From Mycobacterium sp. IS-1496 (GTDB taxonomy: Bacteria > Actinomycetota > Actinomycetes > Mycobacteriales > Mycobacteriaceae), in the NCBI RefSeq assembly GCF_001499995.1, contig NZ_LQIU01000021.1, positions 1-64,000 of the forward strand: DNA of 64,000 nt, given 5' to 3'. The position numbers and the translations under genes were made by a program. Positions 10,926 through 20,084 of this stretch are shown here, in pieces. The notes beneath the pieces are model-generated. The model searched no databases and was not told the DNA's origin. It saw only the letters and a program-made list of their open reading frames with translations. Position 1 is the first letter of the stretch; each line of letters opens with the position of its first letter.

Positions 10926-11773
10926 CCGCCGTCAGCGCCGCCGCCCGCGGCGGGGTCCAACGCAGGCTCAAAGCCTGGGCGGCAGCGTGGAATCGGGTCG
11001 GAAGGCAGGTCAAGTTCTACGGTCGCACGCTGGGGTCCATCCACTACGTGCTGATCCACTACCGCATCGAGCTGATCCGGATCATCGCCCAGATGGGCCT
11101 CGGTGCAGGTGCACTCGTGGTGATCGGTGGGACGGTGGCGATCGTCGCCTTCCTCACGGTGACCACCGGGGCCCTGGTCGCCGTGCAGGGCTACAACGAT
11201 TTCTCCGAGCTCGGCGTCGAGGCCTTCACCGGCTTCGCGTCCGCATTCTTCAACGTGCGACTGATCGCGCCGGCCACCACCGCGATCGCACTGTCGGCCA
11301 CCATCGGCGCCGGTGCCACCGCGCAGCTCGGGGCGATGCGCATCAACGACGAGATCGACGCGCTGGAGGTGATGTCGATCCGCTCCGTCGCCTTCCTCGC
11401 CTCCACGCGGGTGATCGCCGGATTCATCGTGGTGATTCCGCTGTACTGCGTGGGAGTGCTGGCGTCGTTCTGGGCGGCCCGGTTCGGCACGACGGTCCTC
11501 TACGGACAGGCGACCGGGGTGTACGACCACTACTTCCGGACATTCCTGAATCCGACCGACCTCATCTGGTCGTTCGTCCAGTGCACCGCGCTGTCGGTGG
11601 TGATCATGCTCGTCCACACGTATTACGGCTACCACGCGCGGGGCGGTCCGGCCGGGGTCGGGGAGGCGGTCGGCCGGGCAGTGCGTGCCGCGCTGATCTT
11701 CTCGGCGTTCGTGCTGGTGATGCTCTCCCTCGCCGTGTACGGGCAGTCCGGCAACTTCAACCTGGCGGGATAG
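10922..11773 (+). CDS. YrbE-type Mce permease subunit B
   Basis: 283 aa MlaE/YrbE permease, partner of the preceding protein. It has the EIDALEVMSIRSVAFLASTRV coupling segment and about five to six hydrophobic helices, including GALVVIGGTVAIVAFLTV. A basic N-terminal amphipathic stretch (QRRLKAWAAAWNRVGRQVK) precedes the membrane part, as usual for the B subunits. The GTG start overlaps the upstream stop codon. Together with YrbEA it would move substrate delivered through the Mce shuttle across the inner membrane. Confidence 0.92.
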   Translation: MTAVSAAARGGVQRRLKAWAAAWNRVGRQVKFYGRTLGSIHYVLIHYRIELIRIIAQMGLGAGALVVIGGTVAIVAFLTVTTGALVAVQGYNDFSELGVEAFTGFASAFFNVRLIAPATTAIALSATIGAGATAQLGAMRINDEIDALEVMSIRSVAFLASTRVIAGFIVVIPLYCVGVLASFWAARFGTTVLYGQATGVYDHYFRTFLNPTDLIWSFVQCTALSVVIMLVHTYYGYHARGGPAGVGEAVGRAVRAALIFSAFVLVMLSLAVYGQSGNFNLAG

Positions 11774-11777
11774 CGCC

Positions 11778-13220
11778 ATGGATGATCGAGACGGAGGCCT
11801 GCACCCGGGGTGGTACACCCTGATCCTGCTGGTGGTCTTCGTCGTATCGGTGACGCTGACGTATGTGCTGTTCACCGGCTCGTTGAGATCCGTTGTCCCG
11901 GTTACCGTCACATCCGACCGCTCCGGCCTGGTGATGGAGACCAACGCCCGGGTCAAGATGCGCGGGGTGCAGGTCGGGCGGGTGTCGGGGATCATCGGCG
12001 GCCGGCAACCGGTGGCGTTGGAGCTCGAGATCGACTCCGACCAGATCCAGTACATCCCCGCGAACGTGGAAGCGCAGATCCGGGCCACCACGGTATTCGG
12101 CGCCAAGTTCGTCGACCTGGTCTACCCCGGCGACCCCAGCCCGCAGCGACTGGCGGCCCACCAGGTGATCGAGTCGCGCAACGTGACCAGCGAGGTCAAC
12201 ACCGTCTTCCAGAACCTGGTCGACGTGCTCGATCAGATCGACCCCGCCAAGCTCAACAGCACGCTGTCCGCGCTGGCCGAGGCGCTCCGCGGCCAAGGGG
12301 AACGGATCGGTCGGACGATCACCGACGGCAATGCGGTTCTGCTGGAATTGAATCCGCGCCACGAGACGGTGACCGCGGACCTGCGAGCGGTCAAGCGCTT
12401 CAACGACACGTTCAGCGCCGCGGCGCAGGACATCCTGGGCACACTGGACGCACTCAGCACCACGAGTACCACGATCGTCAGCCGGTCGACGCAACTCGAC
12501 GCCCTGCTGCTGGCCACCATCGGGCTCTCCGATTCCGGGATCCGACTGCTCGCACCGAATCAGGCCAACCTCATCAGGGCCGTCAACGTGCTCGAGCCGA
12601 CCACCGATCTGCTGTACAAGTACAACCCGGAGTACACGTGCCTGCTGGTCGGCGCGAAAACCCTGCTCGACAAGGGTGGTTACGAAGCATCGGGAGGCGA
12701 CGGCCGCACCCTGATACTCGACACCGCATTGTCGCTCGGCGACGACCCCTACCGGTATCCGGACCATCTGCCCGTCGTCGGGGCCAAAGGGGGGCCCGGT
12801 GGCGAACCGGGTTGTGGCTCATTGCCGTTCGTCGACGACAATTGGCCGGTTCGCAACCTCGTGACGAACACCGGCTTCGGGACCGGACTGGACTGGCGGC
12901 CCAACCCCGGCATCGGGTTCCCCGGGTGGGCGAACTACTTCCCGGTCACCCGCGCCGTCCCGGAACCGCCGAGTATCCGAAACCTTTTCGGTGGCCCGGC
13001 GATCGGGCCGGTCCCGTATCCCGGTGCCCCGGCGTACGGTGCCGACCTCTACGCGCCGGACGGAACCCCGCTGTGGCCGGGGCTCCCGCCGGCGCCGCCG
13101 CCCGGCGCGCCGCGCGAGCCCGGACCCACACCCGGTTCGGAACCGTTCGTGGTCCCGCATCCGGCGCAACTGCAGCCCACCCCGTTGCCGCCCGCTCCGG
13201 CACCGCAAGGCCGTCCATGA
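11778..13220 (+). CDS. Mce family protein MceA
   Basis: 480 aa. One N-terminal transmembrane anchor (about residues 11-33), then an MlaD-type beta domain (about 40-115) with VVPVTVTSDRSGLVMETNARVK and GVQVGRV. A long helical region follows (about 140-320), then a tail rich in Pro and Gly (from about 420). Such proteins assemble as hetero-hexameric shuttles that carry lipids through the periplasm. Lies 4 bases after yrbEB. The Pro-rich C terminus is typical of Mce A subunits. Substrate class cannot be read from sequence. Confidence 0.93.
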   Translation: MDDRDGGLHPGWYTLILLVVFVVSVTLTYVLFTGSLRSVVPVTVTSDRSGLVMETNARVKMRGVQVGRVSGIIGGRQPVALELEIDSDQIQYIPANVEAQIRATTVFGAKFVDLVYPGDPSPQRLAAHQVIESRNVTSEVNTVFQNLVDVLDQIDPAKLNSTLSALAEALRGQGERIGRTITDGNAVLLELNPRHETVTADLRAVKRFNDTFSAAAQDILGTLDALSTTSTTIVSRSTQLDALLLATIGLSDSGIRLLAPNQANLIRAVNVLEPTTDLLYKYNPEYTCLLVGAKTLLDKGGYEASGGDGRTLILDTALSLGDDPYRYPDHLPVVGAKGGPGGEPGCGSLPFVDDNWPVRNLVTNTGFGTGLDWRPNPGIGFPGWANYFPVTRAVPEPPSIRNLFGGPAIGPVPYPGAPAYGADLYAPDGTPLWPGLPPAPPPGAPREPGPTPGSEPFVVPHPAQLQPTPLPPAPAPQGRP

Positions 13221-13246
13221 GCATCGACGAGTGGAGGTGAGAAACC

Positions 13247-14278
13247 GTGAGAACACGAATCCTTCATGACGCGGTGCGGCTGACGGTGTTCCTGGTCATC
13301 TGCACGTTGGGCGTGTTCGGCCTGTTCGCGGTCTTCGGTCAACTTCGCTTCGGTGAGAAGACCGCCGGCTACCGGGCCGAGTTCACGAACGTGACCGGAC
13401 TGGAGGGCGGCGACTTCGTGCGCATCGCCGGAGTCGAGGTCGGACAGGTCGAGAAGGTCGAGATCCAGCCCGACACCACCGCGCTGGTCGAGTTCACCGC
13501 CGACCGCTCCGTACCGCTGACCGAAGCCAGCCGCGCGGTGATCCGCTACGACGATCTGATCGGCGGGCGCTACCTGGCCCTCGAAGAAGGCGCAGCGGAT
13601 GCCGCGCGGCTCGCCCCCGGCGGCACGATTCCGGTGGCGCAGACCTCGCCGGCACTCGACCTGGACGCGTTGATCGGCGGCTTCCGCCCGCTGCTGCGGG
13701 CGCTGTCGCCGGATCAGGTCAATGCCCTGTCCGGCCAGCTGATCCAGGCGCTCCAGGGGGAGGGCCCGACGATCAACTCATTCCTGGCCCAGACCGCAGC
13801 GCTGACCAGCACGCTGGCCGACCGGGACCGGCTGATCGGCGAGGTGATCGTCAACCTCAACGTGGTGCTCGGCTCGCTCGGCGACCAGAGTGACCAGTTC
13901 GGCACCGCGGTCGACGCACTCGCCGGACTGATCGAAGGCCTGGAGGCCCGCAAGGAGGACATCACCGACGGTGTCGCCTACACCAACGCAGCCGCCGCCG
14001 GCATCGCCGGCCTGCTGAGCGAGGCCCGGCCACCTCTGCAGAAGACCGTCCGGGAGACGGACCGGGCCGCCGGGATCGTGGTCGCCGACCACGAGTACTT
14101 CGACAACGTGATCAACACCCTCCCGGATGCGTACCAAGCGCTTGCGCGACAAGGCATCTACGGCGATTTCTTCAGCTTCTACCTGTGTGATGTCGTGCTG
14201 AAACTCAACGGCAAGGGCGGCCAGCCCGTGTACGTCAAGGTGGCGGGCCAGTCCACCGGAAGGTGCGCACCGAGATGA
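13247..14278 (+). CDS. Mce family protein MceB
   Basis: 343 aa with an N-terminal membrane helix (about residues 9-28) and a MlaD domain containing FTNVTGLEGGDFVRIAGVEVGQVEKV. A helical stretch with SFLAQTAALTSTLADRDRLIGEV follows, and the C terminus is short and lacks a proline tail (FYLCDVVLKLNGKGGQPV), as usual for B subunits. GTG start with GAGGTGAGAA upstream. The stop overlaps the mceC start by 4 bases (ATGA), indicating tight translational coupling. Confidence 0.93.
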   Translation: MRTRILHDAVRLTVFLVICTLGVFGLFAVFGQLRFGEKTAGYRAEFTNVTGLEGGDFVRIAGVEVGQVEKVEIQPDTTALVEFTADRSVPLTEASRAVIRYDDLIGGRYLALEEGAADAARLAPGGTIPVAQTSPALDLDALIGGFRPLLRALSPDQVNALSGQLIQALQGEGPTINSFLAQTAALTSTLADRDRLIGEVIVNLNVVLGSLGDQSDQFGTAVDALAGLIEGLEARKEDITDGVAYTNAAAAGIAGLLSEARPPLQKTVRETDRAAGIVVADHEYFDNVINTLPDAYQALARQGIYGDFFSFYLCDVVLKLNGKGGQPVYVKVAGQSTGRCAPR

Positions 14279-15588
14279 AGACCTTCGCCGAGCGCAACCA
14301 GATCGTCATCGGCACCGTCGGGCTCGCCGTCACCGCGGGGATCATCGTCGGATCGCTGCAGTACGACAAGCTGCCGATCTTCAAGGCCGGCCATGACTAC
14401 TCGGCGTACTTCGCCGATGCGGGCGGACTGACCGCCGGCACCATCGTCCAGGTCTCCGGTTTCGCGGTCGGTGAGGTCTCGTCCATCGCACTCGACGGCC
14501 CGAAGGTGTTGGTCAACTTCACCGTGGACAAGGACATCCGGCTCGGCGACCGCACCGAGGCGGCGATCAAGACGAGGGGCCTGCTCGGAACCAAGATGCT
14601 CGAGGTCACCTCTCGTGGGGACGGTCGGCTGGAGGGCACCATCCCGATGGAGCGCACCCGGTCGCCCTATCAGTTGCCCGACGCGCTGGGCGACCTGGCC
14701 ACCACGATCAGCGGGCTGAACACCAGCCAGCTGTCCGACTCCCTGAGGGTGCTGGCGGAGACCTTCTCCGACACCCCACCGGAGCTGCGTCTCGCGGTCG
14801 AGGGCGTGGCTCGGTTCTCTCGGACACTCAACGAGCGCGACGCCCAACTGCGCGGCCTGCTCGCCAACGCCAACAAGGCCACCACCGTGCTCGCCGAGCG
14901 CAGCGACCAGATCGTGAGTCTGGTGGCCGACACGAATTCGCTACTGGCGCGGCTGCGCACACAGAGCGCCGCCATCGACGAGTTGTCCGCCAACATCTCG
15001 GCGCTCAGCGTTCAGCTGCGGGGTGTCATCGCCGAGAACCGCGCGACGTTGCGCCCCGCGCTGGACAAGCTCAACGGTGTGCTGACGATTCTCGACAACC
15101 GTAAGGAGCGACTGCAGAAGTCGATCAAGCTGCTCGGTGACTACTCGATGTCGCTGGGCGAATCGGTCTCGTCCGGTCCCTTCTTCAAGACCTATGTCGC
15201 GAATCTGTTGCCGGGACAGTTCGTCCAACCGGCCATCGATGCGGCGTTCTCGGACCTGGGTCTGGATCCCAGCGTGTTGCTTCCGTCGGAGCGGACCGAC
15301 CCACCCGTCGGCCAGCCGGGCACGCCGGCGCTGCCGATGCCCTATCCGCGGACCGGTCAAGGCGGCGAACCGCATCTGACACTCCCCGACGCGATCACCG
15401 GTAAGCCGGGCGATCCGCGGTATCCCTACCGCGAGCCGTTGCCCGCCCCGCCACCGGGCGGCCCTCCGCCGGGACCCCCTGCCGCGGCGCCGCCCGGGCT
15501 GGAGTCGACACCGCAGCCGACGCCGTCACCGGTGTTCGTACCCGCACCGGGTGAGGTGCCGCCGGCCGACGACGGGGGGCGACCGTGA
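14275..15588 (+). CDS. Mce family protein MceC
   Basis: 437 aa with an N-terminal membrane helix (IVIGTVGLAVTAGIIVGSL), a MlaD domain (AYFADAGGLTAGTIVQVSGFAVGEV), a long helical coil (about 150-290) and a Pro-rich tail (PAPPPGGPPPGPPAAAPPG). The start is placed at the ATG overlapping the mceB stop rather than the GTG four codons earlier, because ATGA coupling recurs through this operon. The C-terminal tail is presumably unstructured. Overlaps mceD by 4 bases. Confidence 0.92.
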   Translation: MKTFAERNQIVIGTVGLAVTAGIIVGSLQYDKLPIFKAGHDYSAYFADAGGLTAGTIVQVSGFAVGEVSSIALDGPKVLVNFTVDKDIRLGDRTEAAIKTRGLLGTKMLEVTSRGDGRLEGTIPMERTRSPYQLPDALGDLATTISGLNTSQLSDSLRVLAETFSDTPPELRLAVEGVARFSRTLNERDAQLRGLLANANKATTVLAERSDQIVSLVADTNSLLARLRTQSAAIDELSANISALSVQLRGVIAENRATLRPALDKLNGVLTILDNRKERLQKSIKLLGDYSMSLGESVSSGPFFKTYVANLLPGQFVQPAIDAAFSDLGLDPSVLLPSERTDPPVGQPGTPALPMPYPRTGQGGEPHLTLPDAITGKPGDPRYPYREPLPAPPPGGPPPGPPAAAPPGLESTPQPTPSPVFVPAPGEVPPADDGGRP

Positions 15589-16901
15589 CCCGCCGCGCTC
15601 GGCCATGGCTGGCCGCTGTCCTGGTGGCGCTGTTGGTCGTCGGCACGGTCGTGGCCCTTCGGACCGCCAATACCGTCGACCGCACCCACGTCGTGGCGTA
15701 CTTCGAGAACAGCAACGGCGTCTTCGCCGGCGACGACGTCAGCATTCTGGGTGTGCCGGTCGGCAAGATCACCGCGATCGAACCGCAGCCCGAGCGGGTC
15801 CGCATCTCGTTCTGGTACGACAGCCGGTATCAGGTACCGGCAGACGTCAAGGCCGCGATCCTGTCGCCGACGGTGGTGACTGCCCGGGCGATACAACTCA
15901 CCCCCGCCTACACCGGTGGGCCCGTGCTGGCCGACAACGCGGTCATCCCCCGAGAACGCACTGCGGTCCCCGTCGAATGGGACGACGTCCGTGCGCAACT
16001 GGCGGAGCTGACCGCACAGTTGCAGCCAACCGAGCCCGGCGGCGTCAGCCCTCTGGGGTCGGCCATCAACACCACCGCCGACAACCTCCGGGGGCAGGGC
16101 GCCGACATCCGCGAAACGCTCGTCGAACTGTCCCAGGCGGTGTCGGCTCTCGGGGATCACAGCACCGACATCTTCGCCACGGTCAAGAATCTGGCGATCC
16201 TGGTCTCGGCACTGCAGGACAGCACCGACGTGATGCGTCGACTCAACGAGAACCTGGCTGCCGTGACCGGTCTGCTCGCCGATGATCCGGGCGAGGTGGC
16301 CAGGGCGGTGGGCGATCTCGGTGGCACCGTGGGTGAGGTCCGGGATTTCGTCGCGGACAACCGTGAAGCGCTCGGCACGACGTCCGACAAGTTGGCGGGT
16401 GTGACACAGGCGCTGACCGACAGCCTCGACGACGTTGAGCAGCTGCTGCACGTGGCGCCGACCAGTCTGCAGAACTACGTGAACATCTGGCAGCCCGCAC
16501 AGGGAGCGGTGAGCGCCGTGCCGATGATCAACAACTTCTCCGACCCGATCTCGTTTCTCTGCGGGGCCGTTCAGGCCGCCTCCCGACTCGGAGCCGAGCA
16601 GGCGGCGAAACTGTGTGTGCAGTATCTGGCGCCGATAGTCAAGAACCGCCAGTACAACTTCCCGCCGTTGGGTCAGAACCTCTTCGTCGGCGCGACGACG
16701 CGGCCGAACGAACTGACCTACAGCGAGGATTGGCTACGCCCGGACTACATACCGCCGGACGGGCCGGCCCGACAGCCGGCGCCTGCCGAGGTGACCACGC
16801 CGAGCCCGGCCGCCGGCCCGCCGCTGGCCGCCGAGGCGACCACGCCGAGCCCGGCCGACGGACTTCACGGCCTCATGGTGCCTCCGGGAGCGGGACCGTG
16901 A
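15585..16901 (+). CDS. Mce family protein MceD
   Basis: 438 aa. N-terminal membrane helix (WLAAVLVALLVVGTVVAL), MlaD domain (VVAYFENSNGVFAGDDVSILGVPVGKI), a helical part and a Pro/Ala/Thr-rich tail. The tail contains two imperfect copies of a 15-residue unit with VTTPSPAAGPP and ATTPSPADG, encoded by a 45-bp repeat beginning at 16785 and 16830. GTG start overlaps the mceC stop. The overlap with mceE (GTGA) again shows coupling. Confidence 0.92.
   Translation: MTRRARPWLAAVLVALLVVGTVVALRTANTVDRTHVVAYFENSNGVFAGDDVSILGVPVGKITAIEPQPERVRISFWYDSRYQVPADVKAAILSPTVVTARAIQLTPAYTGGPVLADNAVIPRERTAVPVEWDDVRAQLAELTAQLQPTEPGGVSPLGSAINTTADNLRGQGADIRETLVELSQAVSALGDHSTDIFATVKNLAILVSALQDSTDVMRRLNENLAAVTGLLADDPGEVARAVGDLGGTVGEVRDFVADNREALGTTSDKLAGVTQALTDSLDDVEQLLHVAPTSLQNYVNIWQPAQGAVSAVPMINNFSDPISFLCGAVQAASRLGAEQAAKLCVQYLAPIVKNRQYNFPPLGQNLFVGATTRPNELTYSEDWLRPDYIPPDGPARQPAPAEVTTPSPAAGPPLAAEATTPSPADGLHGLMVPPGAGP
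16785..16859 (+). repeat. Imperfect 45-bp tandem repeat in the mceD tail
   Basis: The sequence GCCGAGGTGACCACGCCGAG starting at 16785 recurs at 16830 with one change. The 45-bp period keeps the reading frame, so copy-number change would lengthen or shorten the disordered Pro-rich tail without a frameshift. Only about one and a half copies are present. Confidence 0.6.
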
Positions 16902-18037
16902 CCGCGTCGGGGTGGGCTCGTCTCGCGGCGGGTGTCGTCGTGGTGCTCAGTGGCGCGCTCACCGGCTGCGCCGACTGGCGCGGGCTCAATTCGCTTCCCC
17001 TGCCGGGGGTTCAGGGGGCGGGGCCGGGGGCGTTCACCGTCCGCGCTCAGATGCCGGACGTGGACAACATCGAGCCGAACTCCCGGGTCCGCGTCGGGGA
17101 TGTCAACGTCGGCACCGTCACCGGGATCGAGCGCGAAGGGTGGCACGCCCTGGTCACCATGGACCTGAACGAGAACGTCGATCTGCCCGCCAACGCCACC
17201 GCCCGACTAGGTCAGACCAGCCTGTTGGGATCGCTGCACATCGAACTCGCGCCGCCCACCGATGTGCCACCGCAGGGCCGGCTCCACGACGGATCGTTGA
17301 TCCCGCTGTCGTCCGCGGGAGCGTTTCCCAGCACCGAGGAGGCGCTCGCGGCGATGGCCATGCTGCTCAACGGCGGCGGGCTCGGCAACGTCTACGACAT
17401 CACCGACGCGTTGAGCACCGCCTTCGCCGGGCGCGAGAACGATGTGCGCAGCCTGATCGAGCAGATCGACCAGGCCACCGGTCATCTCGACGACCAGAAG
17501 AACGACATCATCGCGGCAAGCGAGAGCCTCAACGACCTGGTCGGCCAGTTCGCCGAACAGAAACCCGTGGTGGACAGGGCGTTACAGACCGTTCCGGCGG
17601 CGCTGGCCACTCTCAGGGATGAGCGGGAGAAACTCGCCGAGGCGCTCGTGCAGCTGGGCAGGTTCAGCGCACTGGCCGCCGACTCGGTGAACCAGACTCG
17701 CGACGCGCTGGTCCAGGAACTGCGCAACCTCGGCCCGGTACTGCAGTCGCTGGCCGACGCCGGCCCGGCGCTGACTCGCGCGTTGAGCTTCCTGCCCACG
17801 TTCCCGTTCCCCAAGGAGACGCTCACCAACTGGATGCGGGGCGATTACGCGAACCTGACGCTGATCGTCGACATGACGCTCAGCCGGATCGATTCGGGAT
17901 TCTTCACCGGTACCCGGTGGGAGGGCGACCTCACCGAGCTGGAACTGCAGTGGGGTCGCACGATCGGGCAGATGCCCAGCCCGTACACCAAGGGCAACCC
18001 GTTGATCATCCCCTACCGGTGGGACCAGGAGCGCTGA
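16898..18037 (+). CDS. Mce family lipoprotein MceE (LprK-like)
   Basis: 379 aa. The N terminus is a lipoprotein signal ending in the lipobox LTGC (C near residue 25), the feature that sets MceE apart from its siblings. The MlaD domain follows (FTVRAQMPDVDNIEPNSRVRVGDVNVGTV), then a helical region (for example LIEQIDQATGHLDDQKNDII) and a C terminus without a Pro-rich tail. Lipidation would anchor this subunit in the membrane. GTG start chosen because it begins the signal directly and overlaps the mceD stop. Confidence 0.93.
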   Translation: MTASGWARLAAGVVVVLSGALTGCADWRGLNSLPLPGVQGAGPGAFTVRAQMPDVDNIEPNSRVRVGDVNVGTVTGIEREGWHALVTMDLNENVDLPANATARLGQTSLLGSLHIELAPPTDVPPQGRLHDGSLIPLSSAGAFPSTEEALAAMAMLLNGGGLGNVYDITDALSTAFAGRENDVRSLIEQIDQATGHLDDQKNDIIAASESLNDLVGQFAEQKPVVDRALQTVPAALATLRDEREKLAEALVQLGRFSALAADSVNQTRDALVQELRNLGPVLQSLADAGPALTRALSFLPTFPFPKETLTNWMRGDYANLTLIVDMTLSRIDSGFFTGTRWEGDLTELELQWGRTIGQMPSPYTKGNPLIIPYRWDQER

Positions 18038-18038
18038 C

Positions 18039-19490
18039 ATGCGACTGACCCGGCGGATCCTGATTCAGATGGCCATCTTCGCCGTCGTGGCGACCAGCGC
18101 GCTCGTGATCATGGTCTTCGGGTACATGCGCGTGCCGGCCCTCCTCGGAATCGGTCAGTATGAGGTGACGCTCGAGTTGCCGGAGTCCGGCGGTCTGTAC
18201 ACCCGCGGCAACGTCACCTACCGCGGTGTCGAGGTCGGCACCGTCAAGAGCGTTGCGCTGACCGATTCCGGTGTGGCGGCCGAGCTCTCGCTCGATTCGG
18301 ATGTCAAGATCCCCGTCGACGTCGACGCCGAAGTGCACAGCGTGTCCTCGGTGGGAGAGCAGTTCGTCCAACTCGTCCCGCGCAGCGGTGCCGGCCCGGC
18401 GCTGCGGGACGGCGACGTGATCCCGCGGGACCGGGCCACCGTCCCGACCGACGTCAACACGCTCCTGGACCAGGTGAACCGCGGGCTGGCGGTGATCCCC
18501 CGGGACAATCTGAAGACGGTGGTCGACGAGGCGTCCGTTGCGGTCGGCGGACTCGGGCCGGACCTGCGCCGGTTGATCGACGGGACGGCCACGCTGGCGG
18601 CGGACGCGCGCACCCACCTCGACCCCCTCACCACGTTGATCGACCGCTCGCAGCCGGTACTGGACTCGCAATCCGATACCGCGTCGTCCATCCGAGCCTG
18701 GGCGGCGAACCTGGCCAGTGTCAGCGATCAACTGCGACAGCAAGATTCGGCGTTGGCCGGCATACTCGACGTGGGGCCTGCGGCGGCCGACGAGGTGCGC
18801 GCCCTGCTGGATCGACTGCAGCCGACACTTCCGATCCTGTTGGCCAACCTCGTGAGCGTGGGAGAGGTGGCGCTGACCTATCAGCCGAGCCTCGAGCAAC
18901 TGCTGGTGCTGTTCCCGCAGGGCACCGCGGTCACGCAGGGGGTGGGGGTGGCCCGGCGTAACACCCTCCAGGATTACCGGGGTGACTACCTGGTCTTCAA
19001 CCTGAACCTCAACCTGCCGCCGTCGTGCACCACCGGCTTCCTGCCCGCTCAGCAACGCCGAGTGGCCACCTTCGAGGACTACCCCGACCGACCGGCGGGG
19101 GAGTTGTACTGCCGGGTGCCGCAGGATGCCGCGTTCAACGTGCGCGGCGCACGCAACCTGCCCTGCGTGACGGTGCCCGGTAAACGCGCACCGACCGTGA
19201 AGATGTGCGAGAGCGACGAATCCTACGTACCGCTCAACGACGGCTACAACTGGAAGGGCGATCCCAACGCGACGCTGTCGGGGCAACCCGTACCCCAGCC
19301 GCCTCCCGGGACGCCACCCGCGGCACCGGCGCCGCCGGTGCCGCCGGTGCCCATCGCCGCTGCCGAATACGACCCGGCGACCGGCACGTACGTCGGGCCC
19401 GACGGGCGGGTGTACAACCAAGCCGATCTGGCTCCGAGCGTCCCGGAGGAGAGAACGTGGCAGAACATGCTGCTGCCCCCGACGAAGTAG
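18039..19490 (+). CDS. Mce family protein MceF
   Basis: 483 aa. N-terminal membrane helix (about residues 9-27), MlaD domain (YEVTLELPESGGLYTRGNVTYRGVEVGTV), a helical part, then a cysteine-containing region (PPSCTTGFL, ELYCRVP, NLPCVTV, VKMCESD). A Pro-rich stretch leads into YDPATGTYVGPDGRVY near the C terminus, a motif seen in MceF proteins. Last of the six mce genes; starts one base after the mceE stop. Its 3' end overlaps the following mam gene by 34 bases in another frame. Confidence 0.93.
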   Translation: MRLTRRILIQMAIFAVVATSALVIMVFGYMRVPALLGIGQYEVTLELPESGGLYTRGNVTYRGVEVGTVKSVALTDSGVAAELSLDSDVKIPVDVDAEVHSVSSVGEQFVQLVPRSGAGPALRDGDVIPRDRATVPTDVNTLLDQVNRGLAVIPRDNLKTVVDEASVAVGGLGPDLRRLIDGTATLAADARTHLDPLTTLIDRSQPVLDSQSDTASSIRAWAANLASVSDQLRQQDSALAGILDVGPAAADEVRALLDRLQPTLPILLANLVSVGEVALTYQPSLEQLLVLFPQGTAVTQGVGVARRNTLQDYRGDYLVFNLNLNLPPSCTTGFLPAQQRRVATFEDYPDRPAGELYCRVPQDAAFNVRGARNLPCVTVPGKRAPTVKMCESDESYVPLNDGYNWKGDPNATLSGQPVPQPPPGTPPAAPAPPVPPVPIAAAEYDPATGTYVGPDGRVYNQADLAPSVPEERTWQNMLLPPTK

Positions 19491-20074
19491 TCGACACCCC
19501 GGCCGAACCCGACGAGGACCCCGACCACGAGCACGGTGACGAGCACGGCGAGGCCGATGAGCCGAGGAAGGTGGCGCCCGCCGCATCCACGGCGGTGTCC
19601 CGGCGGTCGGCGGGCATCGTGGGGTTGATGATCGTGGCGGCGCTGGCGGTCTCGGTCGGGTGGCTGGGATACCGCACCTACGAGCTGCATCAGGCGGACC
19701 GGCTACACGAACGGTTCGTCGAGGTGGCCCGTCAGGGGGCGCTCAACCTGACCACCATCGACTGGCAGCGGGCCGATGCCGACGTCCAGCGCATCCTCGA
19801 GTCGGCGACCGGCGCCTTCCTCGAGGATTTCCAGCGCCGATCCGGGCCGTTTCTCGACGTGGTCCAGCAGGCTCAGTCGACATCGGTGGGGACGGTCACC
19901 GAAGCCGCGCTCGAGTCCTCCTCCGGTGACGATGCGAAAGTGCTTGTCGCGGTGAGTGTGAACACGTCGACCGGCGCGGTGCCGGAGCAGTCCCCACGCG
20001 CATGGCGGATGCGGATCACCGTGCAGCGACTCGGTGACGAGATCAAGGTGGCCAACGTGGAGTTCGTGCCGTGA
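19457..20074 (+). CDS. Mce-associated (Mam-like) membrane protein
   Basis: 205 aa. An acidic, disordered N terminus (DEDPDHEHGDEHGEADEP) is followed by a single membrane helix (about residues 52-72, IVGLMIVAALAVSVGWLG). An extracytoplasmic domain with FVEVARQGALNLTTIDWQRADADVQRIL and SPRAWRMRITVQRLGDEIKVANVEFVP completes it, as in Mam proteins encoded behind mce operons. GTG start with GGAGGAGAGAAC upstream, inside the mceF 3' end, so it is coupled to mceF. The operon has only one mam gene downstream; another Mam-like gene lies upstream of the operon. Confidence 0.85.
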   Translation: MAEHAAAPDEVVDTPAEPDEDPDHEHGDEHGEADEPRKVAPAASTAVSRRSAGIVGLMIVAALAVSVGWLGYRTYELHQADRLHERFVEVARQGALNLTTIDWQRADADVQRILESATGAFLEDFQRRSGPFLDVVQQAQSTSVGTVTEAALESSSGDDAKVLVAVSVNTSTGAVPEQSPRAWRMRITVQRLGDEIKVANVEFVP

Positions 20075-20084
20075 CCAGTCGTCG

